Assembly: GCA_022494885.1 (NCBI GenBank)
Contig: JAGVSM010003705.1
Span: 62,001 to 126,000 of the forward strand
DNA: 64,000 nucleotides
From: Micrasema longulum
Taxonomy: Eukaryota > Arthropoda > Insecta > Trichoptera > Brachycentridae
Reading direction: 5' to 3'
In this document: piece after piece, positions 23,630 to 33,687 of the stretch
Layout of the letters: each line of letters opens with the position of its first letter
Numbering within the stretch: the stretch's first letter is position 1
Made by a program: the position numbers and the translations under genes
The notes under the pieces: model-generated
Databases searched by the model: none
What the model saw: the letters and a program-made list of their open reading frames with translations, nothing else
What the model was told of the DNA's origin: nothing

Positions 23630-23965
23630 ATGATCATCATTAGTGGCGCTTCAACCCGTTGTAGGCCCTGGCCTCCAGAATCTGTCTCCATTCTTCCCTG
23701 CACCCGGCGACCATTCTCCAGTTGGTTAGGTCAATTGTTCTAATGCCACTTTTCACATAATCCAGCCATCTTAATTTTGGTCTGCCTCTGCTTTGTGTGC
23801 CTTGCGGATCTTTTTTGGGGTAGAATCATCGTTTATTCTGTGCACATGGCCCAACCATTGTAATCTCCTTATTTTTATGAATTGTGCAATGTTGGGTTTG
23901 CCATACAGTGCCTCTAATTCATGATTAAACCGTCTCCACCACGCTCCGTTTTGGTTGATAGCTCC
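23630..23965 (-). mobile_element. LINE C-terminal remnant, one frameshift
   Basis: Minus strand: WWRRFNHELEALYGKPNIAQ, FIKIRRLQWLGHVHRINDDS, a frameshift, then RGRPKLRWLDYVKSGI, NWRMVAGCREEWRQILEARA and a stop at 23640-23642. This is the common insect endonuclease/reverse-transcriptase LINE C-terminus (RLRWLGHV-R, RGRP--RW-D-V, W-R---R--WR-I). It is almost intact, so one of the younger insertions here. Confidence 0.92.
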
Positions 23966-23984
23966 AATTAACTTCCTTTATATT

Positions 23985-24535
23985 TTTTGATCAAACTATT
24001 TCACATACTAGGCAACGCCCAAATTCAATTTTCCATTTTTTTAAACTTCTTCTTGAACAAGTAGTTTTTTTAACAATATTTTGAGTTTGTCCAAATGCTT
24101 GCAGACAAAATACTGAATTTTACCCTCTGGGAAATTATTGAGATAATTACATTACAACATCAATAGAGAGCATTTTAAAGAAGAGAATATGAAAGTCTAG
24201 GCATTTACAGTGCTTATTTTTTATTTATTTAATTCACATAAACGCCCCGAGGGCTTTCACAAGTATGGTACATAGATAAAATATATAAAGTAAACCCGTC
24301 ATTGGCTGGTTTAAGTAGCCACTTTACACACTGTAATATTCACTATTTTGCCCATGTTTGAACATTTTTGAACGTTTGCAGGCGTTGCCAAGTATGTGAA
24401 ATCATTATGTAAGATAAATCTCTTCTCAACAATAAAGGTTCCAGCCCTTTAACGTTACAAAATCAACAGATGGAAGAGTTGCAGAAATATGGATGTTTAA
24501 ACAAAGGCAAAATGGTGAATGTTACGAATCCAATC
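23985..24535. mobile_element. Foldback family copy 3, split by a LINE end
   Basis: It contains ACATACTAGGCAACGCC, AACAATATTTTGAGTTTGTC, AGTCTAGGCATTTACAG, GTCATTGGCTGGTTTAAG and AAATCAACAGATGGAAGAG. The module order differs from the 33015 copy. Segment 24217-24294 is foreign and interrupts the usual CTTATGACCTGTC junction. Confidence 0.85.
24217..24294 (-). mobile_element. Short LINE 3' end nested in foldback copy 3
   Basis: TTTATTTATTTAATTCACAT and AAACGCCCCGAGGGC resemble the minus-strand 3' ends at 13853 and 20496 (TTTACATAAACGRC). It is only about 78 bp, a severely 5'-truncated insertion. Confidence 0.68.
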
Positions 24536-25540
24536 GATTGATTTCAAGAATAAATATTCCATGTTCCATGATTAACCGTAATGTCATTCAGAGAGCTTCT
24601 TCGAATGATGACAGAGGATTTTTTCCGATCGAGGTAGTAGCTCTAATGCATGATGAATCATGATTCACTTACTAAATCATTAAGCCTGTTTTAAATTTAA
24701 AAAAAAAAAGTTAATCATTGCGTCAGACCTAAATTAACTATATGATGTAAAACCTTAATACATTCCCAAGACGAGTTTATGGACTCCTTATACTTTTTAA
24801 ATTACTAACTTAGCGTTAGCGAAATTTAGTGAGTCTGCGAAGTCTGGCCATTTTGAATTCTTTTGAAACCCCACTGACATGTCACTGTGTGGCGCGCACA
24901 CTTTAGTGTTGCTCGTTAATTTCCTTACTTAAAATTTAGGCATGGCTTGTACTTCTTTTCAGTACCATAACAATTTTTAGTGTAATTACGTTAGTACCAT
25001 GGTCGTTAAAACAACAATCTACCAATATATAATAAATTAAGAGTAATCTGTCATTATTGCAACTCTATTTCTACCATTTCAAATCATTTAATAATCGAGT
25101 GTTTATTAAAAATGTCCACGGAAACTGTCCAGAATGTGATGAAACGTATTTCAGTAAAATATGCGTCGACAAGATGGCGTTGCTATTATTGAAAAAGTAA
25201 TATCCTGGAACTTCTATCAGTAATGAAATCTGAATGTTTTTTTTTAACCAACGTTTTTTCATCGAAACGATAGCTACTTTCTCTTTGTTAGATGTATTTT
25301 CGTCAATTTTTGCCACTTCACCTTTTAGTGATGGAATCGATTGATAAAATATTAAATGCTAACATCATTACATCTTCAACAACGATTATTAAAAACATTT
25401 TTTTTCAGCTATCTCATAAAATGTTTCCTAACATATGTCAAGAAACAAAACCAGTATGTACATTAACACATTTATAAACTTTTTTTTAAATATCTGTAGG
25501 TAAGGGAAGTGAGTCGTTTTAATTATTAACATTTCCACAC
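24536..25540. other. No gene seen
   Basis: AT-rich DNA. A plus-strand scrap at about 25094-25165 (NVHGNCPECDETYFSKI) has a CxxC pair but is too short to assign. Confidence 0.5.
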
Positions 25541-25915
25541 CCATTGGTGCATAGAACACTGACTGGGTAAACCAAATACAACGTATTTAAATACTATGTT
25601 TCACGAAGGTAAGGTGATGAGTTCAATGCTTTAGGAGCCAGTCCAATGGCAATAAAATATTGCAGTGCAGAACCATCTATTTAATCAATATTTTACATCC
25701 CTCCTGCCAGGAATCGAACCCGGGATCTCAAGCATGGTGGGCAAATGTGCCAACCACTGACTAATGATGTGAACTTATCACCACTCGAATTACTGTTTCA
25801 GGATTTTATCTGAGAATAACCATCGAGCCGAAAGCACTCGTCCAGGGTTTTGGTTACATTTCACACAAAAACTATATTCTTCATCCGCCTGGACACAAGG
25901 TAGTTGATAAGCAGT
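25541..25915 (-). mobile_element. Repeat family B (tRNA-like SINE), long copy
   Basis: The minus strand has a box-A-like TTAGTCAGTGGTTGGCAC and box-B GATCCCGGGTTCGATTCC. The 3' part ends at GTTCTATGCACCAATGGG. About 150 bp upstream of box A (GGACGAGTGCTTTCGGCTCG and flanks) is also shared with the copies at 31640 and 39895, which is unusual because a SINE normally starts at its tRNA head. Confidence 0.85.
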
Positions 25916-25938
25916 TTTATACTTTTTATTTTACTGCT

Positions 25939-26970
25939 TCAGCTTGTAGCCGTCCACTCCTGGACGCAGGCTTCCTCCATTCTTTTCTGTGTCAAACGGT
26001 CTTGGGCTATTTGTATCGACGCTGTTCCCGAATGTTTTACAATATCGTATCTCCAATGGAGCTGCGGAGTCCGCGGTTTCTGGCAGTATTCCGAGAGGGC
26101 AAGCACAGGAGGTGTTTTGTCTGTCTACCGTCCGAGCTGCACGCACCATGACTAGCCTAGCACCATTTCAACGTTACAACTCTTTCAATAAAATTAACGT
26201 ATTATAACGGACATGAAGAACATTATACGGAACGGAATATAGAAGTTTAGACATCTACAAGGCTTATGACCTGTCATTGGCTGGTTTATGTGTCTTTCAA
26301 TAATGTTCAGCACTCCTGCTTTGGTTCTTATGAATTCGTTTCTTACTTTATCTCTTAGACTAATCCCCAGCATCGCTCGCTCCAGGGCTCTCTGGGTGAC
26401 TCTCAAATTATACGCACTTTTGTTGGATAGTGTAATAGTCTCAAACCCATATGCGAGTATTAGCAAAACACAGAAATCAAACACTTTTCGTTTAACATTA
26501 TTGTGGGTTTAAACATTTTACAAAATATATAAAAAGTTTTCTGAAAGCTGCCCATCCTAACCTTACCCTTCGGATGATCTCTGTTTTTTAATTTTCCTTG
26601 CCGAGTACAATTGTATGATCGACATATACATATTCATTTCCTGCCTCTATGGGGTATATTATCTATACATATATTTTTACTAGAGTAGATGCCATTACTT
26701 TAGATTTATTTAAGTCCCACGTTTTTAGACGCTATGCAGTTCTTTTAGAATGAGAGAGAGTTGCTCAGCATCTCCACTAATCAAGACTATGTCATCAGCA
26801 AACTGTCGGTGCTTGAGGTGTGCTCCATCTACTGATATCCCTTCATTGTCCTAGTCGAGTTCTTTGAATATATATTCTAGGGTCATTTAAAATCATTTAA
26901 GGGATGTTGTGTCTCCTTGTCGGACTCCTCTTTGTACAAGTACCTCTTCAGATATCTAGTCATCGTTTAA
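25939..26970 (-). mobile_element. LINE pseudogene with FADD motif and intact C-terminal order
   Basis: Reading the minus strand from 26970: VQRGVRQGDTTSL, ISVDGAHLKHRQFADDIVLI (the catalytic Y/FADD box), LILAYGFETITLSNKSAYNL, RVTQRALERAMLGISLRDKV, then ASIQIAQDRLTQKRMEEACV and QEWTATS before a stop at 25939-25941. Many stops and shifts are present and the 5' half is missing. A foldback scrap interrupts it at 26196-26292. The strings fit the endonuclease/reverse-transcriptase LINEs common in arthropods. Confidence 0.92.
26196..26292 (+). mobile_element. Foldback family scrap inside the LINE
   Basis: ACATGAAGAACATTATACGG, GAATATAGAAGTTTAGACAT and GCTTATGACCTGTCATTGGC match one arm of the family. 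It lies between the ERAMLG block and the C-terminal block of the LINE, so it inserted later. Confidence 0.82.
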
Positions 26971-27654
26971 AACTATTTTATTTAATTTTATTGTTTTATT
27001 CAAACATAATTAAAAATTTTGTAGTCTTTTTATGATGTTTTTTTTCAAATATGTGCAAAATACCAAATCACACTCACATAATGAACCTACGTTATTACTC
27101 AAAAATGTTTTTTTTTATCCAAGATTCTATTTTTATCCATGTCTTTATTAGAAATATTGTTTTTAAATAAGTTTAAAAAAGTTGATTGACATCCTGATAG
27201 TCAAATACCAACCCCGTTTTTATTAATTATAGCTCTAATATTTTGAAATTATTTAAAACTTTTCACAACTCAGAGTTCTTTGGGATAGACGTTTACTCTT
27301 TTAGTAATCTATTTGTCCCTAACACACTGTGGGATGAAGAAGGATTGGCAGGATTTGTTAGAAATCTTTGATGTTGAAATACTGTGAACCATTATTTAAT
27401 TGTCCTTGTTTGTCATTGGTACATGTATTAATGTTTTGTTTGTGAAGTTAATTGTTTTTTTTTTATGGCTAAGGATCGAAAACATAATTTATAAATACGG
27501 TTTTTAATAAAGTTTTGATTAAATAAATAATTTTTGGTTTTTTTGTGAATTTATTGAAATCATAAAAAAATATATATTTAAGTTTCTTAGCAAAAATTCT
27601 CAGTAAGAGTTAATTGTAATTTATTTTGGAAATAAAAGACGACTGACACTTTAA
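26971..27654. other. No gene seen
   Basis: AT-rich DNA with no recognisable coding or repeat signal. Confidence 0.5.
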
Positions 27655-27785
27655 TCCACAAGTGAAAAACCAGTGATTGGTTTCATAGCTTTTAATACAT
27701 CTTCATCGTCTCGAAGATGTCGCGAAAGTGATGAAACCGGTCACTGGTCATTCTGAATTTGTGAATTCAATTTTTTTTGTCCTTT
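27655..27785. repeat. Inverted repeat with GAAACCGGTC motif, possible hammerhead-like pair
   Basis: Left arm CCAGTGATTGGTTTCAT with ATACATCTTC is mirrored by GAAGATGTCGCGAAAGTGAT followed by GAAACCGGTCACTGG. Each arm ends in GATGAAAC, like the 3' core of the hammerhead motifs at 15849 and 43173. The 5' core is not clearly conserved (CTCGAAGA for CTGANGA). Confidence 0.5.
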
Positions 27786-28380
27786 ATTTCCATAATAAAA
27801 AAATATAATTAAATTTAATACGGACGTTTAAACATTTTGTACTCTAAGGTTAAAACCAACTGACAGGTTTTTTTTTCCTAGAAAAAAAGCGTTTTAATAG
27901 CCTGAAAAATTACAATTTTTCCAACGAACGACGAAACGCAAGTTTAAGTCAAAACTTTTAAAACTTCCTTCTCAAAAATAATAATTCATCTACTAAGAAA
28001 AATATTTGTTCATTTACAACTATTTAAGTTAGTAAGAAATAGTATCCTTAAAATAATAAGATTGAATTATTACGGATTCATAATACTATCTAACGACTGA
28101 GGCAGGAGTGGTTCCGTTTTGGAGGATTCGTTTTGCGCACTGTGCTTCCGCTTCGGGAGGAAGTGGTACCGGAATCCGCGCTTCCACTTTCCACTTCCGG
28201 TTTCAGTTCTAACCAACGTCAGATCTGTTAAACAACTTCAGCTGCTTTGCATGACAATTCCCCAAGTAGCAACTGCACATAAAAACGTACAGTTTGTTAA
28301 AAATACACTTGTTTATTCATGAAACATTTCTTAGTTTTATTAATTTTAATAATTAAATTCAACCTAGAAAAAGATCAACT

Positions 28381-28590
28381 GTAGTTAACGCATTTACCTA
28401 CCATTCTTAAAGGCCTGGGTTCAATTCCTGACAAGATCGACGTTAAATACGTTTGTGAAAAGTTTTTTGAACTTAAATGTTTCATTGATACTGGACTGGC
28501 ACCTGAAGCATAAGACCGTTACATGTAATTGAACTTCGCTCCACTTAGTTTATAAACGCAGTGTTCTATGCACCACTAAATACGAATAAA
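28381..28590 (+). mobile_element. Repeat family B, copy starting at the tRNA-like head
   Basis: Box-B CTGGGTTCAATTCCTGAC is followed by the family body (GGACTGGCACCTGAAGCATA) and 3' end GTGTTCTATGCACCACTAAA. It lacks the upstream extension seen in the other long copies. Confidence 0.8.
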
Positions 28591-28696
28591 AAAAATATTT
28601 TTTTTACAATATTCAGTCACAATCACTTGTATATTTTTCAATAACTGAAAATTCCGTACTATCGAATCATCCACAAATTATTTTACAACAAAACTA

Positions 28697-28785
28697 AGTT
28701 ATTTACAATTCATTACAAATGGGCCTAAAATTGAAATAGTTGGGTCAATCATAAAAATGCAAATATTTCATTTAAAAAATATATA
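28697..28785 (+). mobile_element. SINE family A, 3' part
   Basis: TTATTTACAATTCATTACAA and GGGTCAATCATAAAAATGCA match the tail of the copy at 5408. The head is missing, and a MITE begins directly after it. Confidence 0.72.
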
Positions 28786-28792
28786 TATGATG

Positions 28793-29003
28793 GTGTTACA
28801 GTAATTAGACATGCTACATAAATAAGACATTCTAAATCTAATGGTCAAAAATAAAATGATTAAATACGCTCATTTTAAGAAAAAAACACGTAAAAATGTG
28901 TCTTTTTTATTATGGAGACAAATTCATACGTTTATTTATTTTTATAAAATTAGATTTATGGTGTCCAATTACTGTAGAAAGCCAATTACTTTGACACTCG
29001 CCC
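28793..29003. mobile_element. Small TIR element (MITE)
   Basis: The left end GGTGTTACAGTAATTAGACA and the reversed right end GAGTGTCAAAGTAATTGGCT align. The right end also repeats CTACAGTAATTGGACACC internally. It is about 210 bp and non-coding. The target duplication is unclear. Confidence 0.6.
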
Positions 29004-29080
29004 TACTACTCAGTTTTTAACAAATCGGTTTATTATTTTTTGTAATACTACATAATTTTACAATCTTATTTCTTATAATT

Positions 29081-29320
29081 CTAAAAATAATTGATAATGT
29101 CTGTTAAGTACGGTCCTGTTTCACACACATTGTGCCAATCAACTTGGTCTGGTAAAATTAGGGCGGGTGGATACTTATTTATCATTTTCTTTTTTGGTTT
29201 CATTAATTTACTTTCTACTCGAAAGTGAACATTTTGCGAAAAAGAATTGAGTGGAGAGCAGTCGGCTTCATGGTGTACTGTTTCGTGTGTTAACCTACCT
29301 ATTGATAAACGAAATAATAT
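29081..29320 (-). CDS. Unrecognised 79-codon open frame without ATG
   Basis: The minus strand stays open for 79 codons to a TAG at 29081-29083. It has a soluble-protein composition, with GRLTHETVHHEADCSPLNSF, a basic KLMKPKKKMINKY, then PPALILPDQVDWHNVCETGP. Upstream on the minus strand, TTTATCAATAG could serve as a splice acceptor. I recognise no family. A frame this long is expected several times by chance, so composition is the only real argument. Confidence 0.22.
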   Translation of the reverse strand: MLFRLSIGRLTHETVHHEADCSPLNSFSQNVHFRVESKLMKPKKKMINKYPPALILPDQVDWHNVCETGPYLTDIINYF

Positions 29321-30800
29321 TTATTTATCTTTTAAATAAATCCACACGTTGTTTCATGGTGCTGTGATATGTTGAACGTTCGAGTAAATTGCCGGATAGG
29401 AATTTGACTTCTATCCTTTTAGTAAATCAGACTTATGTTCGTCTGATAAAATTTTTCATTTAACTAATTCGGTATTTCACCGTCAAAACGCCGTATATGA
29501 GGAAGAAAGATGTTTAAATTTCTCGCTCATAACTTCAATGAAATTCATTGAAATGTCAAAAGTCAAAAGAAAAAAAGGTTTTTCTATTTAATGAATTACT
29601 TCATATAAAAAAATTGTTGTGTTTCAATTTCGAAGTTCTAAAGATTTATCCGGCTGTCAATTTTGATTTCTCGTATGTTTAGCCATATAAATATTTTACG
29701 GGGTAAGTAGTTCCTTTTTTCTGTTTGTATATTTTCATTTACGAATTTTCTTGAATGTGATATTTTCACTTTAAATTTTCAATCAGTTATATTTGTATTT
29801 TATTTAAGCAAATATTTATATTCTGAGGGACCATTCGAATCTTTGATCTGTGACCATACCACGACTCCATTGTGTTGACATTTATTATATTTGTGAAAGT
29901 AGCCGTCTGGTTACTTTCGCTTTCTGCTAAAAACATTTATTTGCCAGAGTTAATTTTAGAAGCACCCAATTCCTGGTACTCCTCCTCCTTCCAATATCTT
30001 TCTTCACATTTTCAACTCAAGTAATCAGATTATTCGGATACACATTTTTTTTTCTATCAGGATGGTCTCGGTGATCTCATATTTAGTCATGCTTTCATTT
30101 TTTTCTAAAACCACAACACTTTATTTATCAACATTCATTATCAAATCACTTTTGTAGCTAAAACGCTGTTTTGGTACAAATTTTTGGAAATAAAAATTGT
30201 CGAATGTTGTAAGTCAAGGATAATAAATTTTACAAAAAATATGTATCTTGCAAAATAGTAAAATGTTTATAATGACTGATTAAATTGGGGCACAAAATAA
30301 AGAAAGAGTTACCTGATGAGACAAGTTATTAGAAAGTAAATTTTTTATGAATTTACGGTACAACAAATGATATACAATTTTAATTTTTTAAATCTTATGA
30401 TTGGACGCCAGAAACGGCGTTAAATACCGTACACACGTACATATGTTTAGTAGATTCTGACAACTCTACCGAGTCTCATAATATGTTTGTAGGCCTATGG
30501 AATTTCTGAGACACCCGGACACCAAAACTGTTTATTTATTTGTTTTGGTCTCATTGTACAGATCTCCTTTGCTACAGATGTCCACTCGGTGGTATTTAAA
30601 TTCCATCAATCACTTTTTCGTATTATCGTTTGCAGCCAGCTTACATCGCACTGGGTTTTTAGATATTGCAAGGATTTTAGTTTTTTCTGTAGATTTTTCT
30701 ATTTCATATTGCTGTGATGAACGATGAAATCTATAAAGTATTACGAGCATTTTGTAGCGCTGTGAACGTTTTGATCACGTGGTACTAGTTATCGTGCCGG
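29321..30800. other. No gene seen
   Basis: AT-rich DNA. The 76-codon plus-strand frame at 30497-30727 has no recognisable domain. Confidence 0.5.
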
Positions 30801-30816
30801 CAGCGCCCCCAAGTGG
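30801..30816 (-). promoter_or_regulatory. CTCF-like binding site
   Basis: On the minus strand CCACTTGGGGGCGCTG closely fits the CTCF consensus CCACYAGGGGGCGCTR with one clear mismatch. It sits in a local GC-rich patch flanked by two TCACGTGGTA motifs (about 30774 and 30842). Confidence 0.4.
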
Positions 30817-30954
30817 CGACGAAGGGAAGTCACGAAAAAGGTCACGTGGTAGACGGACTAACCGGGAGAATTTCGCATTGTAAATATATGATTGTGCAAC
30901 AAAAAGGAATACAGTTGAAATTCTCCTCTATTATAATTTTTTTTTTTTAATAAA

Positions 30955-31215
30955 ATACTCAATTATACCTCTAACAAAAGCCTCCTTTGGAAGGTCACTT
31001 TTGGATTCTGCAACTAAAACAGCATAGTCTGCGCAGCACACAATGCTGATCTTTTTTCCATCAAAACGCAGGTTAATTTTAACCACCTCTTTGATCAGTT
31101 TGTCAATTATTTTTTTTTAAATGTCCTTAGGTTGTCGTTTTGCCAAATTCCAACTGCAGTAAGAACAGTGTTAGTAAGTTCTCCATCAACCTTGATCCTG
31201 ATCTAGCTGCTAGTG
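30955..31215 (-). pseudogene. LINE reverse transcriptase palm remnant
   Basis: Minus strand: IKVDGELTNTVLTAVGIWQN matches the I-VDG-LT-----GIRQGD block. After shifts LIKEVVKINLRFDGKKISIV leads to CCADYAVLVAESKSD, where the catalytic YADDAVL has become CADYAVL. Badly decayed, and from a LINE family different from the others here. Confidence 0.75.
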
Positions 31216-31639
31216 TTTAATTCACGATTTTGATAAAATTAGGAAAATACAAATATTTCGAATAAAAAATAAAAATAATGAAAAAATGACAATCTTCCGA
31301 AATTGACCAAATCAATAATTAATTCATATCGTGCATTATGTATGCCAAATGGAATGTAATTTAAGTCATAAAAATTAATTCTGCTACCATGCATTTTGGA
31401 TTGGATTTCCGATAATACTTATTAAAATGTAATTTTTCCCTGTAATATTATACAAATGATATCTGAGTTGACAGCTAAAGTTTGAAAATGGTATAAATAC
31501 TGAATAAATTATTTTTATACCAGATGTAGTTCTCCGATAACAATTAAAATACTTTATTGAAAGTAATTAAAATTGTTCGAAGAAGATCTCTCTTGAGATA
31601 TTTTTGTGAACGTCTTCATCATTAAACATCAATCTAAAG

Positions 31640-31998
31640 CCAGTGGTGAATAGGGCATTGCATTGTTAAATCAAATGTAGCGTATCTTGATCATATGTCG
31701 GAAGGTAAGATGATCAGTTTTACGCGTTAGATGTCAAGAGACAATGATATTCTTCAGTGAAAAATCACCCTTAAAAACAATTTTTTTATGTCAACTTTTC
31801 CAGATATCAAACACGGGACCTAAAGCATGTTAGGCGAATGCGCAAACTACTATATTAGACGTTTCTTCACTCGATTTCCTTTTTCAGGATTTTTATTTCA
31901 GAGGCAGCTATCGAGAAAAAAAAAACACTCGTCCAGAATTCTTTAAGTGTTTTACCAAAATAACCGTATTATTTATCTGCTTGTACACAGATAATTGA
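31640..31998 (-). mobile_element. Repeat family B, degraded long copy
   Basis: CCAGTGGTGAATAGGGCATT, GATATCAAACACGGGACCTA (box-B side), CATGTTAGGCGAATGCGC and CACTCGTCCAGAATTC align block by block with the copy at 25541, including the upstream extension. Confidence 0.75.
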
Positions 31999-32008
31999 TT
32001 GAACGTAG

Positions 32009-32100
32009 ATTATTTTATTTATTTACGTCCAGCGGGTATGTCTTGGCTTGCTTGCAGAGTTCACCATTTTATGTATCAAAAGCTTCATTTGTTTTACTTA
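32009..32100 (-). mobile_element. Possible LINE 3' end
   Basis: TTTTATTTATTTACGTCCAG followed by CGGGTATGTC has the form of a minus-strand LINE 3' end with (TAAA)n tail. No coding remnant is attached. Confidence 0.35.
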
Positions 32101-32814
32101 CCCATATCCATTTTAGAGATCTTCTGGCCTCTTTTAAGAGCGGCACATTGCAAAAAAGTTAAGTTTAAATGAAGGAATATTTTTTTATGATTGTTAATAA
32201 ATGGTTCGCATTATTTAAAATTTAAATTTACTGTTCCTATCACTGTCAGTGCACCGCAGCCTATATATTTAATTTATCAATCCACCTTTTGTTAGTAGAC
32301 AAAGAGAACCAAACTGATCGAGCAAACAAGAGTCGTCGTCACCTCCATCACCAATTCTATAACAACTAATATAGAGCAACCCTTTCACGACGTAATTCGT
32401 TATTTCAGACACCCTGATTCAGATATCTAGAAAAATTTAAAAAGTATCAATCCCTATCGAAATTAATAGTTTTTAAGTCCGCTTTTCTATGCAGTCAAGC
32501 TAAAATTAAAATAAAATTTTACAAATATTTCCAAAGATTGATCTTCTGTGAAAAATACGCCTTGATTATGTATCACAAGTATTGTGAGCACCGAAGTAAG
32601 AAAAAAGTAACAATATTCTCAATCAATGTCCCGCACAATTTGCTACTTTCTCCTTGCTCCTTTTTTTTTTTCGTTTCTTCGTTATTACTCGAGGGAAATG
32701 AATGTCGAGGTTTCTCGACCTGACGAACAAACCTGTCGCTATAATCATTTCAAGTGTTATTATTCATCGTGACCGTATTCATGGATAAAAAGGTTATAAT
32801 TTGCACACAAACAG

Positions 32815-32935
32815 AAGGAACAATTTCGTTAGATTGGGATATGGAAGCTTTGGCATTTTCAAGGCTTATGATTTGTCACTAACCGGCTTAAGTGATCACG
32901 CTGTATAACATTAAGTTTAATTTTCTACATTTTTA
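32815..32935 (+). mobile_element. Foldback family, degraded fragment
   Basis: GGCTTATGATTTGTCACTAA, CCGGCTTAAGTGATCACG and CTGTATAACATTAA track the family arm (CTTATGACCTGTCATTGGCT and on) with many changes. It lies 80 bp before the best copy. Confidence 0.6.
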
Positions 32936-33014
32936 CAACTTTTAAAGTTCTGGTTTGAATTCTTTTTCGATTCTTCCAGGCTTATAATATTTTTATTGAT
33001 TTAGGCATTTTACA

Positions 33015-33650
33015 TCAACAATATTTTGAGTTTGTCCAAATTTTTGTAGACAAGGACTGGATTCAACTCCCTGGGAAGCTGTTTATATTAACATTTTACA
33101 ACAGAGATGAAGAACATTTAAGAGAAGGTAATATAGACGTCTAGGCATCTACAGGGCTTATGACCTGTCAATGGCTGGTTTAAGTGGCCACTTTACACAC
33201 TGTGTAACATTCACCATTCTGCCTATATTTGGACAAACTCAAAATATTGTTGATAAATTACCTGGTCCATAAAGAAGTATAGAAATTGAAAAAATAATAT
33301 TTTCAGGCGTTGCCTAGTGTGTAGGTGAAATAATTCAATTAGATGAATCTCACCCGCATAAATAAAGGTTCTTCTTCTTAAAGCTTTTTAACTTCACAAA
33401 CATCAACAGATGAAAGAATTGAAGGAATATAGATGTTCAAATATAGGCAGAATAGTGAATGTTACACAGTGTGTAAAGTGGCCACTTAAACCAGCCATTG
33501 ACAGGTCATAAGCCCTGTAGATGCCTAGACTTCTATAACACCTTCTCTTAAATGTTCTTCATCTTTGTTGTGAAATGTTAATTTTACAACATGTTGAGAA
33601 TCTAAATATTGTAGACAAGTACTGGATTCCACTCCTGAGAAAGTTCTTAA
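33015..33650. mobile_element. Foldback family, best-preserved copy
   Basis: The left arm starts CAACAATATTTTGAGTTTGT and runs through GGATTCAACTCCCTGGGAAG, GAAGAACATTTAAGAGAAGG, GGCATCTACAGGGCTTATGA and CCACTTTACACACTGTGTAA. The right arm returns as TTACACAGTGTGTAAAGTGG, CAGGTCATAAGCCCTGTAG and CTCTTAAATGTTCTTCATC. The arms are about 145 bp and almost identical. The centre holds an internal inverted end (GGACAAACTCAAAATATTGT), CAGGCGTTGCCTAGTGTGTA and ATCTCACCCGCATAAATAAA. A second outer end in direct orientation follows at about 33590-33650. No transposase is encoded. Confidence 0.92.
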
Positions 33651-33667
33651 GATTAAAAGGCGTTACT

Positions 33668-33687
33668 TTACGTTACGTTACGTTACG
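33668..33687. repeat. (TTACG)4 microsatellite
   Basis: Four perfect TTACG units directly after the foldback element, preceded by related ACTTTACG. It is not the insect telomere unit TTAGG. Confidence 0.85.

Noticed and set aside
25094..25165. Penelope GIY-YIG or zinc-finger fragment (CPECDETY)
   Set aside because: Too short, with no G-YIG or other catalytic residues.
33668..33687. Interstitial telomeric repeat
   Set aside because: The unit is TTACG, not the insect TTAGG, and only four copies occur.
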